The notes below the pieces were generated by a model. It was not told the DNA's origin. It saw nothing but the letters and a program-made list of their open reading frames with translations, and made no database searches. The translations under genes were made by a program, and so were the position numbers. From contig CAZIHY010000095.1 of the NCBI GenBank assembly GCA_964539115.1, forward strand, positions 1-8,068: 8,068 nt of DNA, written 5' to 3'. This DNA comes from CAKSXP01 sp964539115. Lineage in GTDB: Bacteria > Bacillota > Clostridia > Oscillospirales > Oscillospiraceae. Below are positions 1 to 6,303 of this stretch, piece after piece. The stretch's first letter is position 1. Each line of letters opens with the position of its first letter.

Positions 1-19
1 GTTATGATAAGACAAAGCG

Positions 20-49
20 AAAAGGAACCTTTCCGAAGGTTCCTTTTTT
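20..49 (+). terminator. Rho-independent terminator of an upstream gene
   Basis: Bases 20-31 pair perfectly with 36-47 around a four-base TCCG loop, giving a 12-bp stem, and the 3' arm runs into a T-run at 44-49. This is a classic intrinsic terminator for + strand transcription entering from the left. The gene it serves is outside the window. The opposite-strand tail is less T-rich, so it is better read as unidirectional. Confidence 0.88.
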
Positions 50-114
50 GTTTGGCTTCTGACAGAAATAAAAATGCGAAAAATGCAGATTATAAGCGTC
101 AGAGGTGATAAAAT
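50..114 (+). promoter_or_regulatory. Leader of the FAD/Rieske oxidoreductase gene, with a short direct repeat
   Basis: The region between the terminator and the first gene must hold its promoter. I see a -35-like CTGACA (59-64) and a -10-like TATAAG (91-96), but they are 26 bases apart, so they do not form a normal pair and no sigma-A promoter is assigned with confidence. An 8-base word AAAAATGC occurs twice in tandem with a 9-base period (70-77 and 79-86), and once more in the SOD/proB intergenic region (1943-1950). A GAGGTG ribosome binding site (102-107) lies 7 bases before the ATG at 115. Confidence 0.35.
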
Positions 115-1416
115 ATGGCTTCTCTGTGGAGCGAAACAAAGCTGACTCCTTCCTTTGAGGCGCTTGATGGGGATATGAAGACCGACGTGCTTATTGTCGG
201 CGGCGGTATCGCCGGCATTCTCTGTGCACACATGATGTCACAGGCCGGGGTCGATTATGCGCTCGTCGAGGCGGACAGGATATGCAGCGGGATCACACGC
301 AATACGACGGCAAAGATAACGTCTCAGCACGGCCTGATTTACAGCAAGCTTGTCAGAAGCTTCGGAAAAGAGGGGGCGGAGATATACCTCCGGGCGAATC
401 AGGACGCGCTTGAAGATTATCGCCGGCTGTGCAGGGACATAGACTGCGATTTTGTCGAGAAGGACGCATATGTATACTCGACGAAAAACAGGCGAAAGAT
501 CGACGAGGAGCTGGAAGCGCTTGAAAGTATCGGCTTTGACGCGCATTTTGCAAACCGGCTGCCGCTTCCGTTCCCTATAGCGGGAGCCGTTTGTTTTCCC
601 TCCCAGGCCCAGTTCCATCCGCTGAAGTTTCTATCGGAAATAGCGCGTTGGCTGCACATCTATGAACACACGAAGGTGTTGGAGCTGGCGCCGGGCATGG
701 CAAAGACTGACAGGGGCATGATAAGCGCGGAAAAGATCATCATCGCAACGCATTTTCCCGTTCTCAATAAGCACGGGGCCTATTTTCTCAAGCTGTATCA
801 GCACCGCTCATATGTTATCGCGCTGGAGAACGCTGCCGAACTGGATGGGATGTATATCGACGAAAACGAAAAAGGACTATCCTTTCGTAATCACCGCGGT
901 CTGCTTCTTGTGGGCGGCGGCTCCCACCGCACGGGGAAACGGGGCGGCGGCTGGCAGGAGCTGTCTAAATTTGCGCATGTTTACTATCCGCAGGCACGCG
1001 AAACGATGCGCTGGGCGACGCAGGACTGCATGTCGCTCGACGGCGTTCCGTATGTTGGACAGTACTCAAAAAACACGCCCGACATATATGTTGCGGCAGG
1101 CTTTAATAAATGGGGTATGACCTCATCCATGGCGGCGGCTGCGGTCCTGACGGACCTTGTGCTCGGCAGAGATAACCCCGCCGCAGATTTTTTCGCGCCC
1201 TCCCGGAGCATCCTGCACCCTCAGCTCGCGGCAAACGGCTTTGAAACAGTTATAAATCTGCTTACTCCGACCACGCCGCGGTGCCCGCATATGGGCTGCG
1301 CGCTGAAATGGAACGAACAGGAGCGCTCCTGGGATTGCCCGTGCCACGGCTCGCGTTTCTCCGAGCACGGTACGCTCATAGACAACCCCGCCACGGACGA
1401 CAAGCGGATCAAGTGA
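115..1416 (+). CDS. FAD-dependent oxidoreductase (DAO family) with C-terminal Rieske [2Fe-2S] segment
   Basis: The 433-residue protein is predicted to be a cytosolic flavoprotein of the D-amino-acid-oxidase/glycine-oxidase fold. Its FAD-binding Rossmann motif GGGIAG is at residues 29-34 with the ribose-binding Glu at 52. A DAO-type C-terminal half includes a D-G-V-P-Y-V-G stretch near 309-315. The last ~45 residues carry a Rieske signature: C390-P-H392, C395, then C408-P-C410-H411. This gives the Cys-His/Cys-His ligands plus the C395/C410 pair that forms a disulfide in bc1-type Rieske proteins. The natural substrate of this family is unknown to me. The domain order suggests electron transfer between flavin and the iron-sulfur cluster. 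The protein is shorter than the roughly 500-residue versions, because only the cluster-binding part of the Rieske fold appears to be present. The start is supported by GAGGTG 7 bases upstream. It converges with the SOD gene, with 23 bases between stops and no obvious terminator there. Confidence 0.9.
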   Translation: MASLWSETKLTPSFEALDGDMKTDVLIVGGGIAGILCAHMMSQAGVDYALVEADRICSGITRNTTAKITSQHGLIYSKLVRSFGKEGAEIYLRANQDALEDYRRLCRDIDCDFVEKDAYVYSTKNRRKIDEELEALESIGFDAHFANRLPLPFPIAGAVCFPSQAQFHPLKFLSEIARWLHIYEHTKVLELAPGMAKTDRGMISAEKIIIATHFPVLNKHGAYFLKLYQHRSYVIALENAAELDGMYIDENEKGLSFRNHRGLLLVGGGSHRTGKRGGGWQELSKFAHVYYPQARETMRWATQDCMSLDGVPYVGQYSKNTPDIYVAAGFNKWGMTSSMAAAAVLTDLVLGRDNPAADFFAPSRSILHPQLAANGFETVINLLTPTTPRCPHMGCALKWNEQERSWDCPCHGSRFSEHGTLIDNPATDDKRIK

Positions 1417-1439
1417 ACGCCCTTCCGCAGCCGAAGCCC

Positions 1440-1904
1440 CTATCTCGCGAGGATCTTGCCGCAGGCGATCTTGGCCCCGGGATTTCCGGATGGCTGTGAG
1501 GAAAAGTCGTCCGGATTCCTGTGGATGATAACCACGCGGTTTATGATCTCGCTCACGGTAAACCGGTCTGTGAGGACTGTCATGTGCGCGCGGCCGTTCC
1601 GGCTTCCGAACAGAGGGGGCAGATCCCCCGCATGATAGGGGTGCGGGGCGTTGCCGGGGTTGTAATGCCCGCCCGATTCGGGAAACGGTTCTTCCGCGCT
1701 GTCGCGGCAGGAGTCCCCGTCGTGGATGTGAAAGGCGAAGATCCCGAAACCGTGCTGTACGTTCTGCGGCAGACCGGATATTCTCGCTGTCACAAGCACG
1801 CCATCGCGAGTTTGTTTGAAGTTGACAGTTCCGCGCAGGGCAGGATAATCGAGACTGCCCCGTATGTGCGCCGTGGCATATGAAATGTTTGCATTATAGT
1901 TCAT
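1440..1904 (-). CDS. Cu/Zn superoxide dismutase family protein, no signal peptide
   Basis: The 154-residue protein fits the Cu/Zn SOD fold, which dismutates superoxide to oxygen and hydrogen peroxide. All metal ligands can be placed. The copper ligands are H59, H61, H80 (bridging, in GGHYNP) and H128. The zinc ligands are H80, H88, H91 and D94 (in HAGDLP). The structural disulfide cysteines correspond to C66 and C148. The Zn loop is short: three residues separate H88 and H91 where eukaryotic enzymes have nine. The active-site arginine before the final Cys (R143 in bovine numbering) is lysine here (K145, in GAKIACG). There is no N-terminal signal peptide, unlike the usual periplasmic or exported bacterial SodC, so the protein is predicted to be cytosolic. 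The start is supported by AGGAGG shortly upstream. It is divergent from proB and convergent with the flavoprotein. Catalytic activity is inferred from ligand conservation, and I therefore withhold the symbol sodC. Confidence 0.88.
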   Translation of the reverse strand: MNYNANISYATAHIRGSLDYPALRGTVNFKQTRDGVLVTARISGLPQNVQHGFGIFAFHIHDGDSCRDSAEEPFPESGGHYNPGNAPHPYHAGDLPPLFGSRNGRAHMTVLTDRFTVSEIINRVVIIHRNPDDFSSQPSGNPGAKIACGKILAR

Positions 1905-1978
1905 CTATCAACCCTCCTGTTCCTGTATATGCACGGGACGGCAAAAATGCCATGGAGACGGTAAAAACAAAGAATGCA

Positions 1979-2008
1979 TTGAAAAGGGCGGGGGAAGTGT
2001 GCTATATT
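1979..2008 (+). promoter_or_regulatory. Predicted sigma-A promoter of the proBAC operon
   Basis: The -35 box TTGAAA (1979-1984) is followed after an 18-base spacer by the -10 box TATATT (2003-2008), which is preceded by TGC, forming an extended -10 element. Transcription would start near 2014-2016, giving a leader of only about 27 bases before the proB ATG. There is therefore little room for a riboswitch or attenuator in the leader. The site lies in the divergent interval between the SOD gene and proB. Confidence 0.65.
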
Positions 2009-2029
2009 GGAAAAAACAGCAACTGCTTC

Positions 2030-2034
2030 GGAGG
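2030..2034 (+). promoter_or_regulatory. Ribosome binding site fixing the proB start at 2042
   Basis: GGAGG is followed by 7 bases and then ATG at 2042. The reading frame is open further upstream, to an ATG at 1880, but that start would overlap the SOD gene, lies upstream of the predicted promoter, and adds 54 residues unlike any glutamate kinase. The site therefore decides the start. Confidence 0.85.
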
Positions 2035-2041
2035 ACCTGTA

Positions 2042-2812
2042 ATGAAAATCGTTGTAAAAGTTGGAACATCGACGCTGGCTCACGCCAACGGCTGTCTTAA
2101 TATAAGAAGGGTCGAGGAGCTGTGCAAAGTGCTCAGCGACCTGAAAAACTATGGACTGGAGATCATCCTCGTCTCCTCCGGCGCGATCGGCATGGGCGTT
2201 GGCAAGCTGTCGCTCAAGGAACGGCCGGCCGATATGCCGACAAAACAGGCCGCCGCCGCGGTGGGGCAGTGCGAGCTCATGTATACATATGACCGCCTGT
2301 TCTCGATGTACAGCCATACAGTGGCGCAGCTGCTTATAACCGGCTCCGACGTGAACCATGAGGACAGGTATGAAAACTTCAGAAACACGCTGGAACGCCT
2401 GCTGGAACTGGATGTGCTGCCAATCATCAACGAAAACGACACGGTCGCGACGGATGAGATCATCATAGGCGATAACGATACGCTGGCTGCCATCGTCGCT
2501 GTGGCGGTGGATGCGGACATGCTGGTACTGCTGTCCGACATCGACGGGCTGTACACGGCGGATCCGCGCAAGAATCCGGATGCGGCGCTCATCCATCAGG
2601 TGGACGAACTTACGGATGAGGTACTGGCGCTGGCCGACGGAAAGGGCAGCGCGCTCGGTACCGGCGGAATGCAGACAAAGCTGCATGCAGCGCAGATCTG
2701 CACAGCGGCCGGCTGCGATATGGTGATCGCCAACGGCAGCAGGCCGGAACTGCTGTATGACATAGTCGAGGGAAAGCACGTCGGGACCCGTTTTTTGGGA
2801 AAGAGGGGATGA
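2042..2812 (+). CDS. proB: Glutamate 5-kinase, short form without PUA domain
   Basis: ProB phosphorylates L-glutamate with ATP to gamma-glutamyl phosphate, the first step of proline synthesis in the cytosol. The 256-residue protein begins directly with the amino-acid-kinase signature K6-V-G-T-S. It continues with SSGAIG (45-50), NENDTV (130-135), GDNDTLAA (about 143-150), the kinase signature LLSDIDGLYTADP (163-175) and GTGGMQTK (206-213). It ends right after the kinase fold, so the RNA-binding-like PUA domain of the ~367-residue E. coli-type enzyme is absent. PUA-less ProB is known in many bacteria. Feedback inhibition by proline maps to the kinase domain in studied enzymes, so loss of PUA does not by itself imply deregulation. 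It is the first gene of the operon, and its TGA is one base from the proA ATG. Confidence 0.96.
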   Translation: MKIVVKVGTSTLAHANGCLNIRRVEELCKVLSDLKNYGLEIILVSSGAIGMGVGKLSLKERPADMPTKQAAAAVGQCELMYTYDRLFSMYSHTVAQLLITGSDVNHEDRYENFRNTLERLLELDVLPIINENDTVATDEIIIGDNDTLAAIVAVAVDADMLVLLSDIDGLYTADPRKNPDAALIHQVDELTDEVLALADGKGSALGTGGMQTKLHAAQICTAAGCDMVIANGSRPELLYDIVEGKHVGTRFLGKRG

Positions 2813-2813
2813 T

Positions 2814-4070
2814 ATGACGACAAAGGATATACTTATACAGGCGAAAAATGCGAAAACAGCCGCGGCCGCGCTCTCAACTGAGCAGAAAAATGCCGCGCTG
2901 CTTGCCATGGCGGATAGCCTGGAGGCGGAGGCCGGCTCCATTCTCGCGGAAAACGCGAAGGACGTCAAAGCCGCCGGCGGAAGCATGAATCCAGTCATGC
3001 TTGACCGGCTGACGCTCACGGAGGAGCGCATACGTTCCATGTCAAGCGGGGTACGCGAGGTCGCCGCGCTTCCGGACCCGGTCGGAGCCGTGCTGGAGAG
3101 GGTGGAGCGTCCAAACGGTATGGTGATCGAAAAGACCTCCGTGCCCATGGGAGTTGTCGCGATAATATATGAAAGCCGCCCGAACGTCACGTCCGATGCC
3201 GCGGCGCTGGCGCTCAAGAGCGGAAATGTATGTGTGCTCCGCGGCGGCAAAGAGGCGTTTTTGTCCTCAAATGCGGTCGTGTCGGCGCTTCGCCGCGGGC
3301 TTGCCTCCATTGGCCTGCCCGAAAACCTGGTAAACATGATACAGGATACCAGCCGCGCAAGCGCCGGGGAGCTCATGACGGCGGTCGGATACATAGACCT
3401 GCTCATTCCGAGGGGCGGGGCGGGACTTATAAGCGCCTGTGTTGAAAACGCAAAGGTGCCCTGCATTCAGACCGGTACGGGTATTTGCCATGTGTATGTG
3501 GACGGGGACGCGGACCTGTCCATGGCGCTGGATATAATCGAAAACGCGAAAACCAGCCGTCCCTCTGTCTGCAACGCGGAGGAGGTCTGCCTTGTAGCCG
3601 AGAGCGCGGCGGCGGAGTTCCTGCCAAGGCTCAAAAAGCGCCTGACGGACGACCGGACGCAGCGCGGGCTGACGCCCGTTGAGCTCCGCCTCGATCCGGC
3701 GGCTGCCGAAGTGATCGACGGCGTTCCCGCTGGAGAGGGCGATTTCGACACGGAATTTCTCAATTACATCCTCGCTGTTAAGGTCGTCAAAAACGTGGAT
3801 GAAGCTATAGATCATATAGCGCAGCACTCGACCCACCACAGTGATGCGATCATAACGGAGAATTCGGAGAATGCTGAAAAGTTTACACGTCTTGTCGACA
3901 GCGCGGCCGTGTATGTAAACGCCTCCACCAGGTTTACGGACGGCGGAGAATTCGGGCTTGGCTGTGAGATGGGCATTTCTACACAGAAGCTCCATGCCAG
4001 GGGACCAATGGGCCTTCGGGAGCTGAATACATATAAATATATCGTAAAGGGAAGCGGACAGATCCGCTGA
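2814..4070 (+). CDS. proA: Gamma-glutamyl phosphate reductase
   Basis: ProA reduces gamma-glutamyl phosphate with NADPH to glutamate-5-semialdehyde, which cyclises to pyrroline-5-carboxylate. The 418-residue length is the normal one for the family. The aldehyde-dehydrogenase-like fold shows the conserved IYESRPNVTSDAAALALKSGN block (118-138), the V-L-R-G-G-K-E segment (141-147), the catalytic cysteine C253 in RPSVCNAEE, the HSTHHSDAI motif (338-346), and the C-terminal FTDGGEFGLGCEMGISTQK block (374-392). One base separates it from proB, and its ribosome binding site (AGAGGGG) lies inside the last proB codons. The two genes are therefore probably translationally coupled, consistent with ProB handing its labile acyl-phosphate product to ProA. 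Confidence 0.97.
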   Translation: MTTKDILIQAKNAKTAAAALSTEQKNAALLAMADSLEAEAGSILAENAKDVKAAGGSMNPVMLDRLTLTEERIRSMSSGVREVAALPDPVGAVLERVERPNGMVIEKTSVPMGVVAIIYESRPNVTSDAAALALKSGNVCVLRGGKEAFLSSNAVVSALRRGLASIGLPENLVNMIQDTSRASAGELMTAVGYIDLLIPRGGAGLISACVENAKVPCIQTGTGICHVYVDGDADLSMALDIIENAKTSRPSVCNAEEVCLVAESAAAEFLPRLKKRLTDDRTQRGLTPVELRLDPAAAEVIDGVPAGEGDFDTEFLNYILAVKVVKNVDEAIDHIAQHSTHHSDAIITENSENAEKFTRLVDSAAVYVNASTRFTDGGEFGLGCEMGISTQKLHARGPMGLRELNTYKYIVKGSGQIR

Positions 4071-4080
4071 GGAGGAAATT

Positions 4081-4890
4081 ATGAAGTATAAATTGGGTTT
4101 TATCGGCTGCGGAAATATGGGCGGCGCACTTGTCAGAGCTGCGTCCAGGACGGTAGAGCCGGAAAAGATCGCCGTCAGCGGACACAATGCCGCCAAGGCG
4201 CAGGCTCTTGCGGACGCCTGCGGCGTGAAAATCGAGGATAACGCGGCCATCGCTCGCCAGTGCGAGTACATATTCCTGGGCGTCAAGCCCCAGATGATGG
4301 AGGATATGCTCAGCGGGATAAGGCCGGAGCTGGCTTCCCGCAAGACCACGCCAGTGCTTGTAACGATGGCGGCCGGCCTGAGTATGGAGAACATCTGCGC
4401 AATGGCGGGCGGTGAATATCCCGTAGTGCGCATAATGCCGAACACGCCCGCGGCTATCGGCCGGGGCATGACGCTCTGCTGCAATAACGACAAAGTCAGT
4501 TCCGAGCAATTGGATGAGGTCCTTGCGGCGCTGAAGGAGTCGGGCTGGATAGCCCTGCTTGAGGAGAGCCAGATCGACGCTGGCAGCGCTGTTTCGGGCT
4601 GCGGCCCGGCGTTTGCATATATGTTTATCGAGGCGCTGGCAGACGGCGGAGTCAAATGCGGCCTGCCGAGAAATATGGCGCTGACATTCGCTGCGCAGAC
4701 GATCGCGGGTGCGGCGGAGCTGATGCTGTCCACCGGCCGTCACCCGGGCTTGCTCAAGGACGAGGTGTGCAGCCCCGGCGGAAGCACCATCGCCGGCGTA
4801 CACGCTCTGGAGGACCGTGCCTTCCGCGGCGCATGTATCGATGCTGTTGCCGCAGCTTTTGAGCGGACGAAGGAGCTTGGAGAAAAGTAA
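4081..4890 (+). CDS. proC: Pyrroline-5-carboxylate reductase
   Basis: ProC catalyses the last step of proline synthesis, NAD(P)H-dependent reduction of pyrroline-5-carboxylate. The 269-residue protein has the normal length. It shows the N-terminal dinucleotide-binding GFIGCGNMGGA (6-16), VKPQ (68-71), RIMPNTPA (117-124), the SGCGPAF active-site/dimer helix motif (172-178), and the C-terminal signature around D227-E-V-C-S-P-G-G-S-T-I (227-237). The gene starts 10 bases after the proA stop, behind a perfect AGGAGG (4070-4075) with a 5-base spacer, and is followed directly by a strong terminator. The full proB-proA-proC set in one operon makes the cell self-sufficient for the glutamate route to proline. 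Confidence 0.97.
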   Translation: MKYKLGFIGCGNMGGALVRAASRTVEPEKIAVSGHNAAKAQALADACGVKIEDNAAIARQCEYIFLGVKPQMMEDMLSGIRPELASRKTTPVLVTMAAGLSMENICAMAGGEYPVVRIMPNTPAAIGRGMTLCCNNDKVSSEQLDEVLAALKESGWIALLEESQIDAGSAVSGCGPAFAYMFIEALADGGVKCGLPRNMALTFAAQTIAGAAELMLSTGRHPGLLKDEVCSPGGSTIAGVHALEDRAFRGACIDAVAAAFERTKELGEK

Positions 4891-4908
4891 AAATAAAGAC
4901 GGGAAAAC

Positions 4909-4946
4909 AAAAGTAGACAGCTTCTTTACGAAGCTGTCTACTTTTT
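4909..4946. terminator. Bidirectional intrinsic terminator between proC and the SLH gene
   Basis: Bases 4909-4924 pair perfectly with 4930-4945 (16 bp) around a TTTAC loop. On the + strand the stem runs into TTTTT (4942-4946), ending the proBAC transcript. On the - strand it is followed by TTTTGTTTTC, ending the transcript of the SLH gene, whose stop lies at 4981. It sits in the 90-base gap between two convergent units, as expected for a shared terminator. Confidence 0.93.
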
Positions 4947-4980
4947 CGCAAATATATTTAAGTTGGGACTGGTGCCTCGC

Positions 4981-6303
4981 TCATTTCCACGATTTGATAA
5001 GCTGGAGCGCCGTTGTGCGGGCCTGCTCCTGAGACATACCCGGCTCCATGCTGGGATTGTACAGCAGGCGGACGACTGTCCAGTCAAGCTCGGTGGGCCA
5101 CTGGGTGTCGTTGGAGTTCTGATAGAAGATGCTGTCCGGATACAGCCAGGAATCCTGCGTCATACCAAGCACCTGAACGATTTCCTCACAGATGATGGAG
5201 TTGCGGTACCACTGGTTGGCCTCTTCGGACGGGAGAAGAACAGTTCCCCGGTAAATATTGCAGTAAGGTGTAAAGTAGTGGTATTGGGCGTATCCCCAGA
5301 GGTGGGTGTCAGGCATAACGATATATTGGTCAAATTCTTTTGGAGGGACATAGTAGATGTTAAGGTTTGCGGAAGCGCCGTAATCGTCTGCATAATAGAT
5401 TCCGGGGAAGCCTTTGATCGAATTCAGCTTGGCGAAAAGCTCATTCATTTTGCTCCAGTCGTCATCCGTTACGCTGCCGTATACGCTGGCATATATCGGA
5501 CTGGCCCATTTGCAGAGTCTGGTGCTGTCGCCTTCGTATTCTCCGCCGAAGGCGATCTCAACGAAATAATCCGCAATCTGTTGATCAGTGTAGCCTTCAA
5601 CAAGGTCTTTGGGAGTCTCCGGAGCCTTGCGGAGGGAAGGAGAGACGAGACGGCATGCGATGGCAGCGGTCTCGGCGCGGGTAATGGGGGAGTTGGGATA
5701 GAAGGTCCCTGCTTCGTCGCTTCCGCGCAGTACGCCCGCCTCATAGAACAGCACTATGTAAAAATTCATAGGGTCGCTCACATCGACGTCGGGAATGCTG
5801 GTTATGGTCGTGAGAGCGGGAAAAACGCTTGCCGGCAGGGCATTTCCGAATATCTCGGCGACCAGCCGGCGGGGCGCATAGTCGGTGTTCAGGTCGTAAC
5901 CGTAATTGCTGGGGATTATGGAGTTCTGGACGGCGTAGTCGACATATGGCTGGTACCAGGGGGTCCCGCTTGGAAACACACCTGTGCCGCCGTTATATAT
6001 GTTGTGGATACGCGCTGCCATAGTTATGATCTGGCAGATGAGGACGTTGCTCTCGGGCGCAAAGGTGCCGTCAGCATTGCCCTCCATAAGCCCAAATTCA
6101 TATGCATACTTGATGACGGATTGCTGGTCAGCGCCATACCATTTGCTCTCATTTACGTCGCTGAAGAGTCCGCGGCGATAGCTGCGCTGTCCGGCAAAGT
6201 TTTCAAGCGAACCGGCGGCAAACGCGGACGCGGTCATAACGCTTATGGCAAGCACAAGCACCATAACGCAGCTGATAAGCTTTTTTAGCTTTCTTGAAGT
6301 CAT
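4981..6303 (-). CDS. Secreted S-layer-homology protein with DUF2927-like C-terminal domain
   Basis: The 440-residue protein begins with a clear signal peptide: basic MTSRKLKK, a hydrophobic core at about 9-23, and probable cleavage after A-S-A-F-A near residue 29. Three SLH repeats follow at about 47-100, 113-157 and 170-219. They bind secondary cell-wall polymers and anchor proteins to the envelope. Only the third repeat keeps the ITRAE motif (207-211). In the first and second it is degraded (V-L-I-C-Q and A-P-R-R-L). Residues ~238-436 resemble the DUF2927 family as I know it: an E-E-I-V-Q motif at 373-377 followed by L-G-M-T-Q-D-S, S-I-F, and a late L-L-Y-N-P-S-M-E-P-G-M. The Glu-Glu-x-x-Gln sits where a zincin would have HExxH. 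The DUF2927 assignment is from memory of the family pattern. Function is unknown; a wall-anchored, possibly non-catalytic peptidase-like module is inference. The start codon overlaps the stop of the upstream gene (TAATG), and AGGAGA lies a few bases before it. Confidence 0.85.
   Translation of the reverse strand: MTSRKLKKLISCVMVLVLAISVMTASAFAAGSLENFAGQRSYRRGLFSDVNESKWYGADQQSVIKYAYEFGLMEGNADGTFAPESNVLICQIITMAARIHNIYNGGTGVFPSGTPWYQPYVDYAVQNSIIPSNYGYDLNTDYAPRRLVAEIFGNALPASVFPALTTITSIPDVDVSDPMNFYIVLFYEAGVLRGSDEAGTFYPNSPITRAETAAIACRLVSPSLRKAPETPKDLVEGYTDQQIADYFVEIAFGGEYEGDSTRLCKWASPIYASVYGSVTDDDWSKMNELFAKLNSIKGFPGIYYADDYGASANLNIYYVPPKEFDQYIVMPDTHLWGYAQYHYFTPYCNIYRGTVLLPSEEANQWYRNSIICEEIVQVLGMTQDSWLYPDSIFYQNSNDTQWPTELDWTVVRLLYNPSMEPGMSQEQARTTALQLIKSWK

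Noticed and set aside
1417..1439. Possible terminator hairpin between the two convergent stops.
   Set aside because: Only a 4-bp CTTC/GAAG pairing with a 7-base loop and no T-run on either strand.
1521..1883. 120-codon open frame on the + strand opposite the SOD gene.
   Set aside because: It is antisense to a gene with all metal ligands conserved and shows no domain or convincing start site.
1880..2041. Possible N-terminal extension of ProB from an ATG at 1880.
   Set aside because: It would overlap the SOD start, begins upstream of the predicted proB promoter, and adds residues not seen in glutamate kinases. The ATG at 2042 has GGAGG at ideal spacing.
1901..3466. Open frame of 521 codons on the - strand over proB and the first half of proA.
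   Set aside because: It is antisense to two certain enzymes and spans their junction. Its translation is a low-complexity Ser/Ala-rich and His/Arg-rich mixture typical of shadow frames.
3267..4733. Open frame of 488 codons on the - strand over proA and proC.
   Set aside because: Same reasoning: antisense to two complete genes, no family resemblance, and it crosses the proA/proC junction.
4963..6288. Open frame of 441 codons on the + strand, almost exactly antisense to the SLH gene.
   Set aside because: Its translation shows no recognisable domain or signal peptide and it has no suitable ribosome binding site. It also crosses the opposite gene, which has a clear signal peptide, SLH repeats and a strong start. 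It is a by-product of GC-biased codon usage.
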